Part shown: piece by piece, positions 17,705-26,229 of the stretch
How the letters are laid out: the number at the start of each line of letters is the position of its first letter
How positions within the stretch are numbered: the first letter of the stretch is position 1
Assembly: GCF_019132875.1 (NCBI RefSeq)
Contig: NZ_JAHSPF010000002.1
Location: 1 to 64,000, forward strand
DNA length: 64,000 bases
Direction: 5' to 3'
From: Erwinia phyllosphaerae
GTDB taxonomy: Bacteria > Pseudomonadota > Gammaproteobacteria > Enterobacterales > Enterobacteriaceae
Translations under genes and position numbers: made by a program
The notes under the pieces: model-generated
The model's input: the letters and a program-made list of their open reading frames with translations, nothing else
Told to the model about the DNA's origin: nothing
Databases searched by the model: none

Positions 17705-17722
17705 GATACCTTTATCAGGAAT

Positions 17723-17732
17723 CTTTCGTTTC
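17723..17732 (-). promoter_or_regulatory. inverted GAAACGAAAG motif, candidate HpxU operator (hpxF side)
   Basis: On the plus strand this reads CTTTCGTTTC. It begins about eight bases downstream of the predicted hpxF start site, where bound repressor would block initiation or early elongation. Flanks extend the likeness to the hpxU-side copy by one base. Confidence 0.55.
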
Positions 17733-17759
17733 ATCTTGAGTTAATCGGGGAAGGGCAAA

Positions 17760-18539
17760 ATGAAAAAAGCATTACTGATGATGATCGGCGCGACGTTGCT
17801 GTTTGCACAAACGGCAAAGGCAGATCAATTACAGGATATTGAAAAGCGCGGCGTCATCCGCGTTGCCGTGCCGCAAGATTTTCCACCTTTTGGCTCGGTC
17901 GGCACCGATTTACAGCCGCAGGGCTACGATATTGATATGGCGAAATACCTGGCGAGCCAGATGAAACTTAAGTTACAGCTGGTCCCGGTGACCAGCGCTA
18001 ACCGCGTGCCTTACCTGCAAACGGATAAGGTGGATCTGGTGATCTCCAGCCTGGGCAAAAATCCCGAGCGGGAAAAAGTGATTGCCTTCAGCCGCGCCTA
18101 CGCGCCGTTTTTCCTTGGCGTATTTGGGCCGAAAGAAGCCACGCTAAAAGATGCGGCGGCGCTGAGCGGCAAGTCGATTGGCGTCACTCGCGGCGCGGTG
18201 GAAGATATGGTGCTGAGCGATCTCGCGCCAAAAGATGCGCAGCTGAAACGCTATGAAGATAACAATACGACGCTGTCGGCTTACCTGTCGGGTCAGGTGC
18301 AGTTTGTCGCCACCGGCAACCTGGTAGTCGCGGCCATCGCTCGCCAGAACGCGGATAAAGCGCCGGTAGCGAAATTTATGCTGAAAGATTCACCGTGCTT
18401 TATCGGCATGCGCAAAGGCGAGCCGGCGCTGAAAGCGAAGGTAGATGCGCTGATTGAGCAGGCAGTTAAAGATAAAACGCTGAACGGGCTTTCGCAGCAG
18501 TGGCTGAAAGCACCGCTGCCCGCTGACTTTAGCGCGTAA
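17760..18539 (+). CDS. hpxF: ABC transporter substrate-binding protein HpxF
   Basis: A 259-residue periplasmic binding protein of the polar amino acid family. A signal peptide (MKKALLMMIGATLLFAQTAKA) ends before DQLQDIEKRG. The hallmark IRVAVPQDFPPFG, GYDIDMAKYLA and the DLVISSLGKNPEREK stretch are visible. It is the first gene of a seven-gene run with hpxJ and hpxK, so the ligand is most likely allantoate or a related ureide. Downstream gene begins nine bases after its stop. Confidence 0.85.
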   Translation: MKKALLMMIGATLLFAQTAKADQLQDIEKRGVIRVAVPQDFPPFGSVGTDLQPQGYDIDMAKYLASQMKLKLQLVPVTSANRVPYLQTDKVDLVISSLGKNPEREKVIAFSRAYAPFFLGVFGPKEATLKDAAALSGKSIGVTRGAVEDMVLSDLAPKDAQLKRYEDNNTTLSAYLSGQVQFVATGNLVVAAIARQNADKAPVAKFMLKDSPCFIGMRKGEPALKAKVDALIEQAVKDKTLNGLSQQWLKAPLPADFSA

Positions 18540-18548
18540 GGGTCGACG

Positions 18549-19211
18549 ATGACGGAGCAACTCAATTTTCCTGCACTGCTGCCTTACTGGCCGCAGCTGC
18601 TGGCTGGTCTCTGGGTTACCATCCAGCTGACCGTGCTGGCAACCGTTGGCGGCGTGGCGCTGGGCATTCTGGGCGCGGCGTTGCGCAGCGGTCGGCCTTC
18701 CGCGCTTAGCCGTCTGTGGGGCTGCTACGTTGAGCTGATCCGCAATACGCCTTTTGTTGTCCAGCTGTTTTTTATCGTGTTCGGCTTGCCAAATCTGGGC
18801 TTAAAGCTGACCGCAGGCGAGGCGGCGCTGCTGGCCATGTTGATTAACCTGGGTGCCTACAGTACGGAAATTATTCGCGCAGGTATTCAGGTAACGCCGA
18901 AAGGACAGTGGGAGGCCGGCCGCGTGCTGGGCCTGACGCGTTCACAAACTTTTTTTCGCGTGGTACTGCCGCCTTCGCTGAAGCGTATTTATCCGGCGCT
19001 GGTTAGCCAGTGCATCATTGTGATGCTGGGTTCTTCGGTCGTGTCGCAGGTTTCGTATGAAGAGCTGACCTTTGCCGCCAACCTGATCCAGTCGCGCACC
19101 TTTTTGAGCTTTGAAGTTTATCTGGTCACCACGCTGGTTTATCTGGCGCTGTCGATAGCCATGCGGCAGCTGTTGCTGGCGGCCGGACGAAAATGGTTGA
19201 GGGCGCCATGA
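18549..19211 (+). CDS. hpxG: ABC transporter permease HpxG
   Basis: A 220-residue inner-membrane permease of the HisMQ/GlnP type, with about five helices. The EAA loop interacting with the ATPase is GQWEAGRVLGLTRSQTFFRVVLP. NTPFVVQLFFIVFGLP is the typical third-helix motif. Its stop codon overlaps the start of hpxH in ATGA, so the two permease subunits are translationally coupled and likely form a heterodimer. Confidence 0.85.
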   Translation: MTEQLNFPALLPYWPQLLAGLWVTIQLTVLATVGGVALGILGAALRSGRPSALSRLWGCYVELIRNTPFVVQLFFIVFGLPNLGLKLTAGEAALLAMLINLGAYSTEIIRAGIQVTPKGQWEAGRVLGLTRSQTFFRVVLPPSLKRIYPALVSQCIIVMLGSSVVSQVSYEELTFAANLIQSRTFLSFEVYLVTTLVYLALSIAMRQLLLAAGRKWLRAP

Positions 19212-19864
19212 ACACGTTTACCGACTGGGATATTTTACGCAATCTGCTGCTGGCAGCGCGCTGGACGCTGTTACTGTCGCTGACCGCCTTTTTCGGCGGC
19301 ACGATAGTTGCGATGCCGCTGGTGATGGTACGCCTGACGCGCCGCCGCTGGCCCAACCGGCTGATTAGCGCCTACATTGAGCTTTTTCAGGGAACGCCGC
19401 TGCTGATGCAGCTGTTTCTGGCTTTTTTTGGCGTGGCGCTGTTTGGCGTGGACGTTTCACCGTGGACGGCGGCATCGCTGGCGTTAACGCTTTATACCAG
19501 CGCCTTTTTAATCGATATCTGGCACGGCAGCATTCAGGCGTTACCGAAAGGACAATGGGAAGCCTCACGCTGTCTGGGCCTCAGCTTTTCCCAAACGCTG
19601 TACCGCGTGGTGCTGCCGCAGGCGTTACGCATTGGCATCGCTCCTACCGTCGGCTTTGCGGTTCAGGTGGTAAAAGGCACCGCGCTGGCGTCGATTATTG
19701 GCTTTGTCGAGCTAACCAAAGCGGGCACCATTTTAAATAACGTCACTTATCAACCTTTTAAGGTCTTTGCGCTGGTGGCGCTGGGCTACTTCCTGATCTG
19801 CTATCCGCTGTCGCGCTACAGCCAGTACCTGGAGAAAAAATTCAATGCCGCTCATCACCATTAA
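19208..19864 (+). CDS. hpxH: ABC transporter permease HpxH
   Basis: A 218-residue permease, second membrane subunit. The EAA loop is GQWEASRCLGLSFSQTLYRVVLP, and QGTPLLMQLFLAFFG corresponds to the same motif as in HpxG. The ATG at 19208 overlaps the hpxG TGA; a start 15 bases upstream is open but lacks this coupling. The C-terminus overlaps the ATPase gene by 20 bases. Confidence 0.84.
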   Translation: MNTFTDWDILRNLLLAARWTLLLSLTAFFGGTIVAMPLVMVRLTRRRWPNRLISAYIELFQGTPLLMQLFLAFFGVALFGVDVSPWTAASLALTLYTSAFLIDIWHGSIQALPKGQWEASRCLGLSFSQTLYRVVLPQALRIGIAPTVGFAVQVVKGTALASIIGFVELTKAGTILNNVTYQPFKVFALVALGYFLICYPLSRYSQYLEKKFNAAHHH

Positions 19865-20582
19865 TCAGGTACAGAAATATTACGGCGACAATCACGTGCT
19901 GAAAGGCGTGGACCTGGATATCGACATGGGTGAAGTGATTTCGATTATCGGCCGTAGCGGGTCGGGAAAAAGTACGCTGTTGCGCTGCATCAACGGGCTG
20001 GAAGGTTATCAGGAAGGCAGCATCAAGCTGGGCGGTATGACCATTACAGACCGTGATTCGCAGGCTCGCGAAATCAGCCGTTCCGTTGGCATGGTGTTCC
20101 AGAACTTTAACCTGTTCCCACATATGACCGCGCTGGAAAACGTCATGCTGGCACCGCGCCGCGTCCTGAAAAAGAAAGAGACGGAATGCCGTGAGCTGGC
20201 CGCGCAGATGCTGGAAAAAGTGGGGCTGGGGGAGCGGATGGATTATTACCCGGCGAACCTTTCCGGTGGCCAGCAGCAGCGTGTAGCTATCGCCCGTGCG
20301 CTGGCAATGACGCCGAAAGTGCTGCTGTGCGATGAAATTACCTCCGCGCTCGACCCGGAGCTGGTGGGCGAAGTGCTGAAGGTGCTTGAGCAGCTGGCGC
20401 GTGAGGGAATGACGCTGATTCTGGTGACGCACGAAATGAATTTCGCTCGTGAAGTGGGCGACCGCGTAGTCTTTATGCACCAGGGCCGCGTCTGGGAACA
20501 GGGCGACAGCAAAAACCTGTTTGCCAGCCCGCAAACGCAGGAACTCAAACAGTTTATCTCATCGGTGCGCGGCCTGAGCTAG
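19845..20582 (+). CDS. hpxI: ABC transporter ATP-binding protein HpxI
   Basis: A 245-residue ATPase of the GlnQ type. Walker A is GRSGSGKST, the Q-loop FQNFNLF, the signature LSGGQQQR, Walker B VLLCDEITSALDP and the switch His is in VTHEMNF. It drives import through HpxG/HpxH. The start lies inside the end of hpxH. The next gene, hpxJ, follows 27 bases later with an AGAGGAAAAG ribosome site. Confidence 0.88.
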   Translation: MPLITINQVQKYYGDNHVLKGVDLDIDMGEVISIIGRSGSGKSTLLRCINGLEGYQEGSIKLGGMTITDRDSQAREISRSVGMVFQNFNLFPHMTALENVMLAPRRVLKKKETECRELAAQMLEKVGLGERMDYYPANLSGGQQQRVAIARALAMTPKVLLCDEITSALDPELVGEVLKVLEQLAREGMTLILVTHEMNFAREVGDRVVFMHQGRVWEQGDSKNLFASPQTQELKQFISSVRGLS

Positions 20583-20609
20583 CGCGCTGATTGTTAAGAG
20601 GAAAAGAAA

Positions 20610-21848
20610 ATGGACGTAGCGAAATATCCGCAAATCAATCCGCCACAGCGCCTGCTGATGGGGCCTGGGCCAATCAATGCCGATCCGCGCGTATTACGCG
20701 CCATGTCCAGCCAGCTGCTTGGGCAATACGATCCGGCGATGACGCACTATATGAATGAAGTTATGGAGCTATACCGCGGCGTATTCCGCACGCAAAACCG
20801 CTGGACGCTGCTGATTGATGGTACCTCTCGTGCCGGGATCGAAGCGATTTTGCTGTCGGCAATTCGACCTGGCGACAAAGTGCTGGTACCGGTATTTGGC
20901 CGCTTCGGACATTTGCTGTGTGAAATAGCCCGGCGCTGCCGGGCAGAGGTGCACACCATTGAAGTCCCCTGGGGCGAAGTATTCACGCCCGATCAGATCG
21001 AAGATGCGATCAAAAGCGTGCGTCCGCGTCTGTTGCTGACCGTGCAGGGCGACACTTCAACCACCATGCTACAGCCGCTGGCTGAACTGGGCGCTATCTG
21101 CAAAAAATATGGCGTGCTGTTTTACACCGATGCCACTGCCTCATTTGCGGGCAACGCGCTGGAAACTGACGCATGGGGACTGGATGCGGTTTCCGCCGGT
21201 ATGCAGAAATGTTTGGGCGGCCCGTCAGGTACATCACCGATTACGCTGAGTCCGGAGATGGAAGCCGTTATTCGCAAACGTAAATGCGTTGAGGAGGGGA
21301 TCCGCACCGCCGCGCATCAGGACGGTGATGACGAGATGATCTACTCCAACTATTTTGATCTCGGCATGATCATGGATTATTGGGGGCCGGAACGGCTAAA
21401 CCACCATACCGAAGCAACCTCGGCGCTGTTCGGCGCACGTGAATGTGCGCGGTTAATCCTGCAGGAAGGCCTGGACAACGGTATCGCGCGCCACAAGCTG
21501 CACGGCGACGCATTGCTGAAAGGCATTCAGGGTATGGGGCTGGAAACGTTCGGTAATTTGCAGCACAAGATGAACAACGTGCTGGGCGTGGTTATCCCGC
21601 AGGATATTAACGGCGACCAGGTACGCAAGCTGATGCTGGAAGACTTTGGCATTGAGATCGGCACCTCTTTTGGCCCGCTGCATGGCAAGGTCTGGCGTAT
21701 TGGCACCATGGGCTACAACGCTCGCAAAGACTGCGTAATGCAGACCCTGAGCGCGCTGGAATCGGTGCTGACGTACCTTGGCTATAAAACCGCCCAGGGC
21801 GCGGCGATGCAGGCTGCCTGGGATCACTATACCGCCGGGAGCTGCTGA
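20610..21848 (+). CDS. hpxJ: ureidoglycine aminotransferase HpxJ
   Basis: A 412-residue PLP enzyme of the class V aminotransferase family (PucG/HpxJ group). The likely Schiff-base lysine is Lys200 in SAGMQKCLGGPSGTSP, and the cofactor Asp is in FYTDATASF. Family-specific start GPGPINADPRVLRAM is present. It transfers the amino group of (S)-ureidoglycine to a keto acid such as glyoxylate, giving oxalurate. Its TGA and the hpxK ATG share one base (TGATG). Confidence 0.9.
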   Translation: MDVAKYPQINPPQRLLMGPGPINADPRVLRAMSSQLLGQYDPAMTHYMNEVMELYRGVFRTQNRWTLLIDGTSRAGIEAILLSAIRPGDKVLVPVFGRFGHLLCEIARRCRAEVHTIEVPWGEVFTPDQIEDAIKSVRPRLLLTVQGDTSTTMLQPLAELGAICKKYGVLFYTDATASFAGNALETDAWGLDAVSAGMQKCLGGPSGTSPITLSPEMEAVIRKRKCVEEGIRTAAHQDGDDEMIYSNYFDLGMIMDYWGPERLNHHTEATSALFGARECARLILQEGLDNGIARHKLHGDALLKGIQGMGLETFGNLQHKMNNVLGVVIPQDINGDQVRKLMLEDFGIEIGTSFGPLHGKVWRIGTMGYNARKDCVMQTLSALESVLTYLGYKTAQGAAMQAAWDHYTAGSC

Positions 21849-23125
21849 TGAGCCTGCTAAGCCTTGCAGATGCGCAGCAGGCAGCGGCCAGGGTGATGGC
21901 GCGCTGCGACAGGCTCGCGGAAATCAGCGAAACGCCGGACGCGTTAACGCGCGTTTATCTTTCGCCAGAGCATCTTCAGGCCAACCAGCTGGTAGGGGAA
22001 TGGATGGAGGCCGCCGGTATGCGCGTCTGGCAGGATAGCGTCGGCAATATCTGTGGCCGTTACGAGGCGCTGGAGCCGGGCGCACCTGCGCTGCTGTTGG
22101 GGTCACATCTGGACACGGTACGTAACGCAGGCCGCTACGACGGTATGCTTGGCGTACTTACCGCCATCGAAACCGTGCAGGCGCTACAGCAGCAGCAGCG
22201 ACGGCTACCGCTGGCGATTGAAATCGTGGGCTTTGGCGATGAAGAAGGCACGCGCTTTGGCATTACGCTGCTGGGCAGTCGCGGCCTGACCGGAAGCTGG
22301 CCAGAAAGCTGGGTCAGCCATCCTGACGGCAACAGCATTACCGTGGCCCAGGCGATGGACGACGTGGGGTTGAATGCGCACGAGATTGGCCTGGCAGCGC
22401 GCGAAGTAAAAGACATTGCCGCCTATCTGGAACTGCATATCGAACAAGGCCCGTGCCTGGAGCAGGAAGGCCTGGCGCTGGGCGTGGTTACGGCGATTAA
22501 CGGCGCGCGCCGCCTGAACTGCTGCTTTGTTGGCGAGGCGGGGCACGCGGGTACGGTGCCGATGTCCCATCGTAAAGATGCGCTGGCGGCAGCGGCGGAA
22601 TGGATGGTGTTTATTGAACAGGCCGCGCCACAACATAGCCCGCAGCTGGTGGCAACCGTTGGCACGCTACAGGCTTTACCGGGCGCGGTGAATGTGATCC
22701 CGGGTGAAGTGAAGCTAAGTCTGGACGTACGCGGGCCGGACGATCGTGCGCTGGCAGAGCTGCTGTCGGCACTGCTGACCCAGGCCGAGGCGATAGCGCT
22801 GCGGCGCGGCTTAAGCTTTAGCGCCGAAGAGTATTACCAGATCCCGGCCACGCGCTGCGATGAAAAACTCCAGGCCGTATTGAGCCAGGCGGTTGCACAG
22901 GTGCAGGGACGTTCGCTTTCACTGCCGAGCGGTGCAGGCCATGACGCTATCGCCATAGCGGAACGCTGGCCGGTCGGCATGCTGTTTGTACGCTGCGATC
23001 GCGGTATCAGCCATCATCCCGCAGAGTCGGTGCAGGCGGCAGACGTAGCGACAGCGGTGCGTGCTTATGCACAAGCCGTGAATGATGTCGCAACCTCATG
23101 GCCATCTGGTGGAAGCCTGCCATGA
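21848..23125 (+). CDS. hpxK: allantoate amidohydrolase HpxK
   Basis: A 425-residue M20/Zn-dependent amidohydrolase (AllC/HyuC family) that converts allantoate to ureidoglycine, CO2 and ammonia. Metal-site motifs are LGSHLDTV, YDGMLGV, GFGDEEGTRFG and LHIEQGPCLE, and the C-terminal SGAGHDA carries the last His. The central lid domain GEAGHAGTVPMSHRKDAL is intact. It is coupled to hpxJ at its start and to hpxQ at its end (ATGA). Confidence 0.93.
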   Translation: MSLLSLADAQQAAARVMARCDRLAEISETPDALTRVYLSPEHLQANQLVGEWMEAAGMRVWQDSVGNICGRYEALEPGAPALLLGSHLDTVRNAGRYDGMLGVLTAIETVQALQQQQRRLPLAIEIVGFGDEEGTRFGITLLGSRGLTGSWPESWVSHPDGNSITVAQAMDDVGLNAHEIGLAAREVKDIAAYLELHIEQGPCLEQEGLALGVVTAINGARRLNCCFVGEAGHAGTVPMSHRKDALAAAAEWMVFIEQAAPQHSPQLVATVGTLQALPGAVNVIPGEVKLSLDVRGPDDRALAELLSALLTQAEAIALRRGLSFSAEEYYQIPATRCDEKLQAVLSQAVAQVQGRSLSLPSGAGHDAIAIAERWPVGMLFVRCDRGISHHPAESVQAADVATAVRAYAQAVNDVATSWPSGGSLP

Positions 23126-23616
23126 CGCCCGAACAATTTAACCAGGCTACGGCTGATGAAGCCTGCAGGCTGATTGCGCACTGCGTGGCGCTGGAAAGCT
23201 GGATTAAGGCGCTGGTGGCCGCACGTCCTTTTTCCTCGCTGGATGACCTGCTGCAAACCGGCGACAGGCTGGCACGCGGCTGGGATGAACGGGCATTGAG
23301 TCAGGCGCTTGCCGCGCATCCGCGCATCGGTGAAAAAGCGCAGGGCAACGGCAAAGAGGCCAGGCTGTCGACCAGCGAACAGGGCAGCGTAAAGCATGCC
23401 GACGACGAACTTAAAGAAGCGCTACGCCTGGGCAATGTTGCTTACGAGCAACGTTTTGGCCGGGTCTTTTTAATCCGCGCCAAAGGGCGAAGCGGCGAGG
23501 AAATGCTGGCGGAACTGCATCGCCGACTGGGCAACGATCCGCAGCGCGAGCAGCAGGAAGCGCTGGATCAGCTGCGGGAAATTACGCTGCTGCGGCTGCG
23601 TGACACTTTTCAGTAA
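23122..23616 (+). CDS. hpxQ: OHCU decarboxylase HpxQ
   Basis: A 164-residue 2-oxo-4-hydroxy-4-carboxy-5-ureidoimidazoline decarboxylase, giving stereospecific (S)-allantoin from the HIU hydrolase product. The catalytic motif HPRIGEK lies at residues 66-72 with His66 and Glu71. The ATG at 23122 overlaps the hpxK stop; an in-frame ATG at 23098 would begin inside hpxK and is not needed. In Klebsiella hpxQ sits in hpxPQT; here it is appended to the allantoate operon. Confidence 0.92.
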   Translation: MTPEQFNQATADEACRLIAHCVALESWIKALVAARPFSSLDDLLQTGDRLARGWDERALSQALAAHPRIGEKAQGNGKEARLSTSEQGSVKHADDELKEALRLGNVAYEQRFGRVFLIRAKGRSGEEMLAELHRRLGNDPQREQQEALDQLREITLLRLRDTFQ

Positions 23617-23629
23617 AGGAGAGCGCTTA

Positions 23630-23965
23630 ATGAGCACCATTACTACCCATATTCTGGATACCGCGCTGGGCAAACCGGCGATTGGCGTCGCCGTCTCGCT
23701 GGAGCAGAACAGCAGCCAGGGCTGGCTGCCGATAGCGCAGGGCGACACTGATGCAGATGGCAGAATTAAGGATCTCACGCCTGAACCTCTGGCACCTGGC
23801 CACTATCGTCTGATTGCCGAAATTGGCGACTATTTCGCCGCCGAAGGCCGTGATGCGCTCTATGTCAGCGCGCAGATCGACTTCGTGCTGGCGGCCACAG
23901 GTAGCCACTATCACCTGCCTTTTTTGATTTCGCCGTGGTCGTGGTCGACCTATCGCGGCAGCTGA
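23630..23965 (+). CDS. hpxT: 5-hydroxyisourate hydrolase HpxT
   Basis: A 111-residue transthyretin-related protein that hydrolyses 5-hydroxyisourate to OHCU. It has the N-terminal catalytic TTHILDTALGKPA with His7 and ends in YRGS, the C-terminal signature of HIU hydrolases. The ATG at 23630 is preceded by AAAGGAGAG. It lies 13 bases after hpxQ. The mature family length (about 110 residues) fits; no signal peptide is seen. Confidence 0.94.
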   Translation: MSTITTHILDTALGKPAIGVAVSLEQNSSQGWLPIAQGDTDADGRIKDLTPEPLAPGHYRLIAEIGDYFAAEGRDALYVSAQIDFVLAATGSHYHLPFLISPWSWSTYRGS

Positions 23966-24049
23966 TTTTCTCCGCAAAATACGCTCTTTCGGAAAAAGTT
24001 AAAGGCCGTTTCAGCACTATCCATGAGCTAAGCAGCAAAGGGTGAAATT

Positions 24050-25369
24050 ATGGTCAGGCCAGAAGATACGCGTTATCCGGCAGGCAAATCCTTTGCCTGG
24101 GGTTTGCAGCATGTGCTGACGATGTATGGCGGTATCATCGCGCCGCCGCTGATTATCGGTTCGGCGGCCGGACTGACGGCGGTACAGCTTGGCATGCTGG
24201 TTACGGCGGCGCTGTTTGTCAGCGGTTGCGCCACGCTGCTACAGGCGCTGGGCGTTCCGGGGTTCGGCGCCCGTCTGCCGCTGGTACAGGGCGTTTCCTT
24301 TGCGGGTGTTGCCACCATGGTGACGCTGGTGACCAACGGCGGCGGTCTGCCAATGGTGTTTGGTGCGGTTATCGCCTCGTCGCTTATCGGCCTGCTGATT
24401 GCGCCGCTGTTTGCCCATATCATCCGTTTTTTTCCACCGGTGGTAACCGGCACCGTGATCACCGTGATTGGCCTGTCGCTGATGCCCGTCGCCGCACGCT
24501 GGGCAATGGGCGGTAATCCTCACGCGCCTGAATGGGGATCGCCCGGCAATATAGGGCTGGCGGCACTGACGCTATGCCTGGTGCTGCTGTTTAATCGGTT
24601 AGGCAATGCGGCGATAAAAAGGCTGGCCGTGCTGGCGGCGATGGCTTTCGGCACGCTGTTTGCGTTTGCCAACGGAAACGCAGATTTTTCCGGCGTGCTG
24701 CACGGCAAGGCAGTGGCGCTGCCTGGCATGCTCAGTTTTGGGCCACCGGTTTTCGACGTGGCGGCCATTCTGTCGATGACGCTGATTGTGCTGGTGCTGC
24801 TCACCGAAACCACCGCCGGCCTGATCGCGATTGGCGAAATTGTGGGCACGGAAGTTGACGGTAAACGTATAGCCAGCGGGCTGCGGGCGGATATGCTTAC
24901 CAGCGCGCTGTCGCCGCTGTTTAACTCGTTTCCCCAGAGCGCTTTTGCCCAGAATATTGGCCTGGTTGCGATTACCGGAATTAAAAGCCGCTATGTGGTG
25001 GCTGCGGGCGGCGTCATTCTGGTTGTACTGGGCTGCTTACCCGTGTTGGGACGTCTGATAGCAGCCGTGCCCGCACCTGTTCTGGGCGGTGCTGGCGTGG
25101 TGCTGTTCGGCACGGTTGCGGCATCCGGCATCCGTACGCTGGCAAAGGTAGATTACAAAGACAATATGAATCTGGTGGTGGTCGCCACCGCTATCGCTTT
25201 TGGCATGATCCCGATCGTGATGCCCACGTTTTACGACCAGTTTCCGGGGTGGGTCAGAACGATTTTCCATTCCGGCATCAGCGCCGCCTGCCTGGTTTCC
25301 GTGGCGCTGAATGTGGTGTTTAACAGTTCAGGAAAAATAAATGCGCTGGCGCTAAAAGAGACAGAATAA
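24050..25369 (+). CDS. NCS2-family xanthine/urate permease (HpxP-like)
   Basis: A 439-residue NCS2 transporter with about 14 helices. The family signature region is QSAFAQNIGLVAITGIKSRYVVAAGG; the N-terminal half-helix loop QHVLTMYGGIIAPPLI and TETTAGLIAIGEI are also typical. Homologues carry urate or xanthine (E. coli UacT, Klebsiella HpxP, Bacillus PucJ/K). It follows hpxT after 84 bases and ends the block. A short CTTTCGGAAAAAG lies upstream but is too degenerate to call an HpxU site. Convergent with yafV over 92 bases. Confidence 0.87.
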   Translation: MVRPEDTRYPAGKSFAWGLQHVLTMYGGIIAPPLIIGSAAGLTAVQLGMLVTAALFVSGCATLLQALGVPGFGARLPLVQGVSFAGVATMVTLVTNGGGLPMVFGAVIASSLIGLLIAPLFAHIIRFFPPVVTGTVITVIGLSLMPVAARWAMGGNPHAPEWGSPGNIGLAALTLCLVLLFNRLGNAAIKRLAVLAAMAFGTLFAFANGNADFSGVLHGKAVALPGMLSFGPPVFDVAAILSMTLIVLVLLTETTAGLIAIGEIVGTEVDGKRIASGLRADMLTSALSPLFNSFPQSAFAQNIGLVAITGIKSRYVVAAGGVILVVLGCLPVLGRLIAAVPAPVLGGAGVVLFGTVAASGIRTLAKVDYKDNMNLVVVATAIAFGMIPIVMPTFYDQFPGWVRTIFHSGISAACLVSVALNVVFNSSGKINALALKETE

Positions 25370-25461
25370 AGAAAAGCAGGGTTATATCAGGATCGTTCAC
25401 GGCCAGCATACGCGTTCAGCGACGTATGCCGGCACGGGTGTTCAGATGCCTGTTTTAGCTG

Positions 25462-26229
25462 CTAAAAGCGAAAATCATCCGCATCGCGCCACGCCGGAAA
25501 ACGTTCCCGATACTGCTGTAGCGCCGTCAACGACAATTCTGCATCAAGTACGGCGGGCTGATGCGGTTCGCCAGCCGCCAGAACTTCACCTTGCGGGCTG
25601 ATAATTCGGCTGTCGCCGCTGTAGCGATGGCCGTTGGCATCCGTGCCAACCCGATTGCAGCCGGCAACATAAGCCTGGTTTTCAATTGCTCGCGCCAGCA
25701 GCAGCGCCTGCCAGTGCGCGGCGCGCGCTTCCGGCCAGTTAGCGACGTAAAGCGCCAGATCGTAGTCGTTGCGATTGCGCGAAAACACCGGAAAGCGCAG
25801 GTCATAACAGATCTGCGGCAGAACGCGCCAGCCGCGGAAGAGGATAATTTCCCGCCGATCGCCCGCCAGATAGTGATGATGTTCATCGGCCATCCGAAAC
25901 AGATGGCGTTTGTCGTAGCGATGCACGGTACCGTCCGGTTCAACCAGCAGAAAACGGTTAACCGCGCCGCTATCGGTTTGCATCGCCACGCTGCCGCCAA
26001 TCATAGCGTCGGCGGCAGCCGCTTTTTCCCGTAGCCACGCAATCACGCGCCCTTCCGGCAGCGAGCTTTTTGCCGCTTCCATAGCAAAGCCGGTCGTGAA
26101 CATTTCTGGCAGCACGATAAGATCCCGCCCCGTCAAGGTTGCCAGCAGCCCGTCAAAAAAACGCAGGTTAGCTTCGCCATCCATCCAGACCAGCGGCTGC
26201 TGTAACAGGCTCAGGTTCAGAGTTGACAC
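25462..26229 (-). CDS. yafV: omega-amidase YafV (nitrilase superfamily)
   Basis: A 255-residue C-N hydrolase. The Glu-Lys-Cys triad is in LPEMFTTGFAME, YDKRHLF and CYDLRFP. It matches E. coli YafV (256 aa), an omega-amidase that hydrolyses alpha-ketoglutaramate or alpha-ketosuccinamate. The GTG at 26229 is preferred because it aligns with the family start and overlaps the ybdL 3' end by 13 bases, coupling the two. YbdL would produce ketoglutaramate when it uses glutamine as donor, and YafV would remove it. Confidence 0.9.
   Translation of the reverse strand: MSTLNLSLLQQPLVWMDGEANLRFFDGLLATLTGRDLIVLPEMFTTGFAMEAAKSSLPEGRVIAWLREKAAAADAMIGGSVAMQTDSGAVNRFLLVEPDGTVHRYDKRHLFRMADEHHHYLAGDRREIILFRGWRVLPQICYDLRFPVFSRNRNDYDLALYVANWPEARAAHWQALLLARAIENQAYVAGCNRVGTDANGHRYSGDSRIISPQGEVLAAGEPHQPAVLDAELSLTALQQYRERFPAWRDADDFRF

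Noticed and set aside
19842-20534. 230-codon antisense frame inside hpxI
   Set aside because: Opposite strand of a clear ABC ATPase gene; no motif and no start signal.
25370-25461. Right attachment site of a tRNA-Asp integrated island
   Set aside because: No copy of the tRNA-Asp 3' end is found here or elsewhere before yafV, and there is no integrase. Only a hairpin (GCATACG/CGTATGC, 25406-25429) lies between hpxP-like and yafV.
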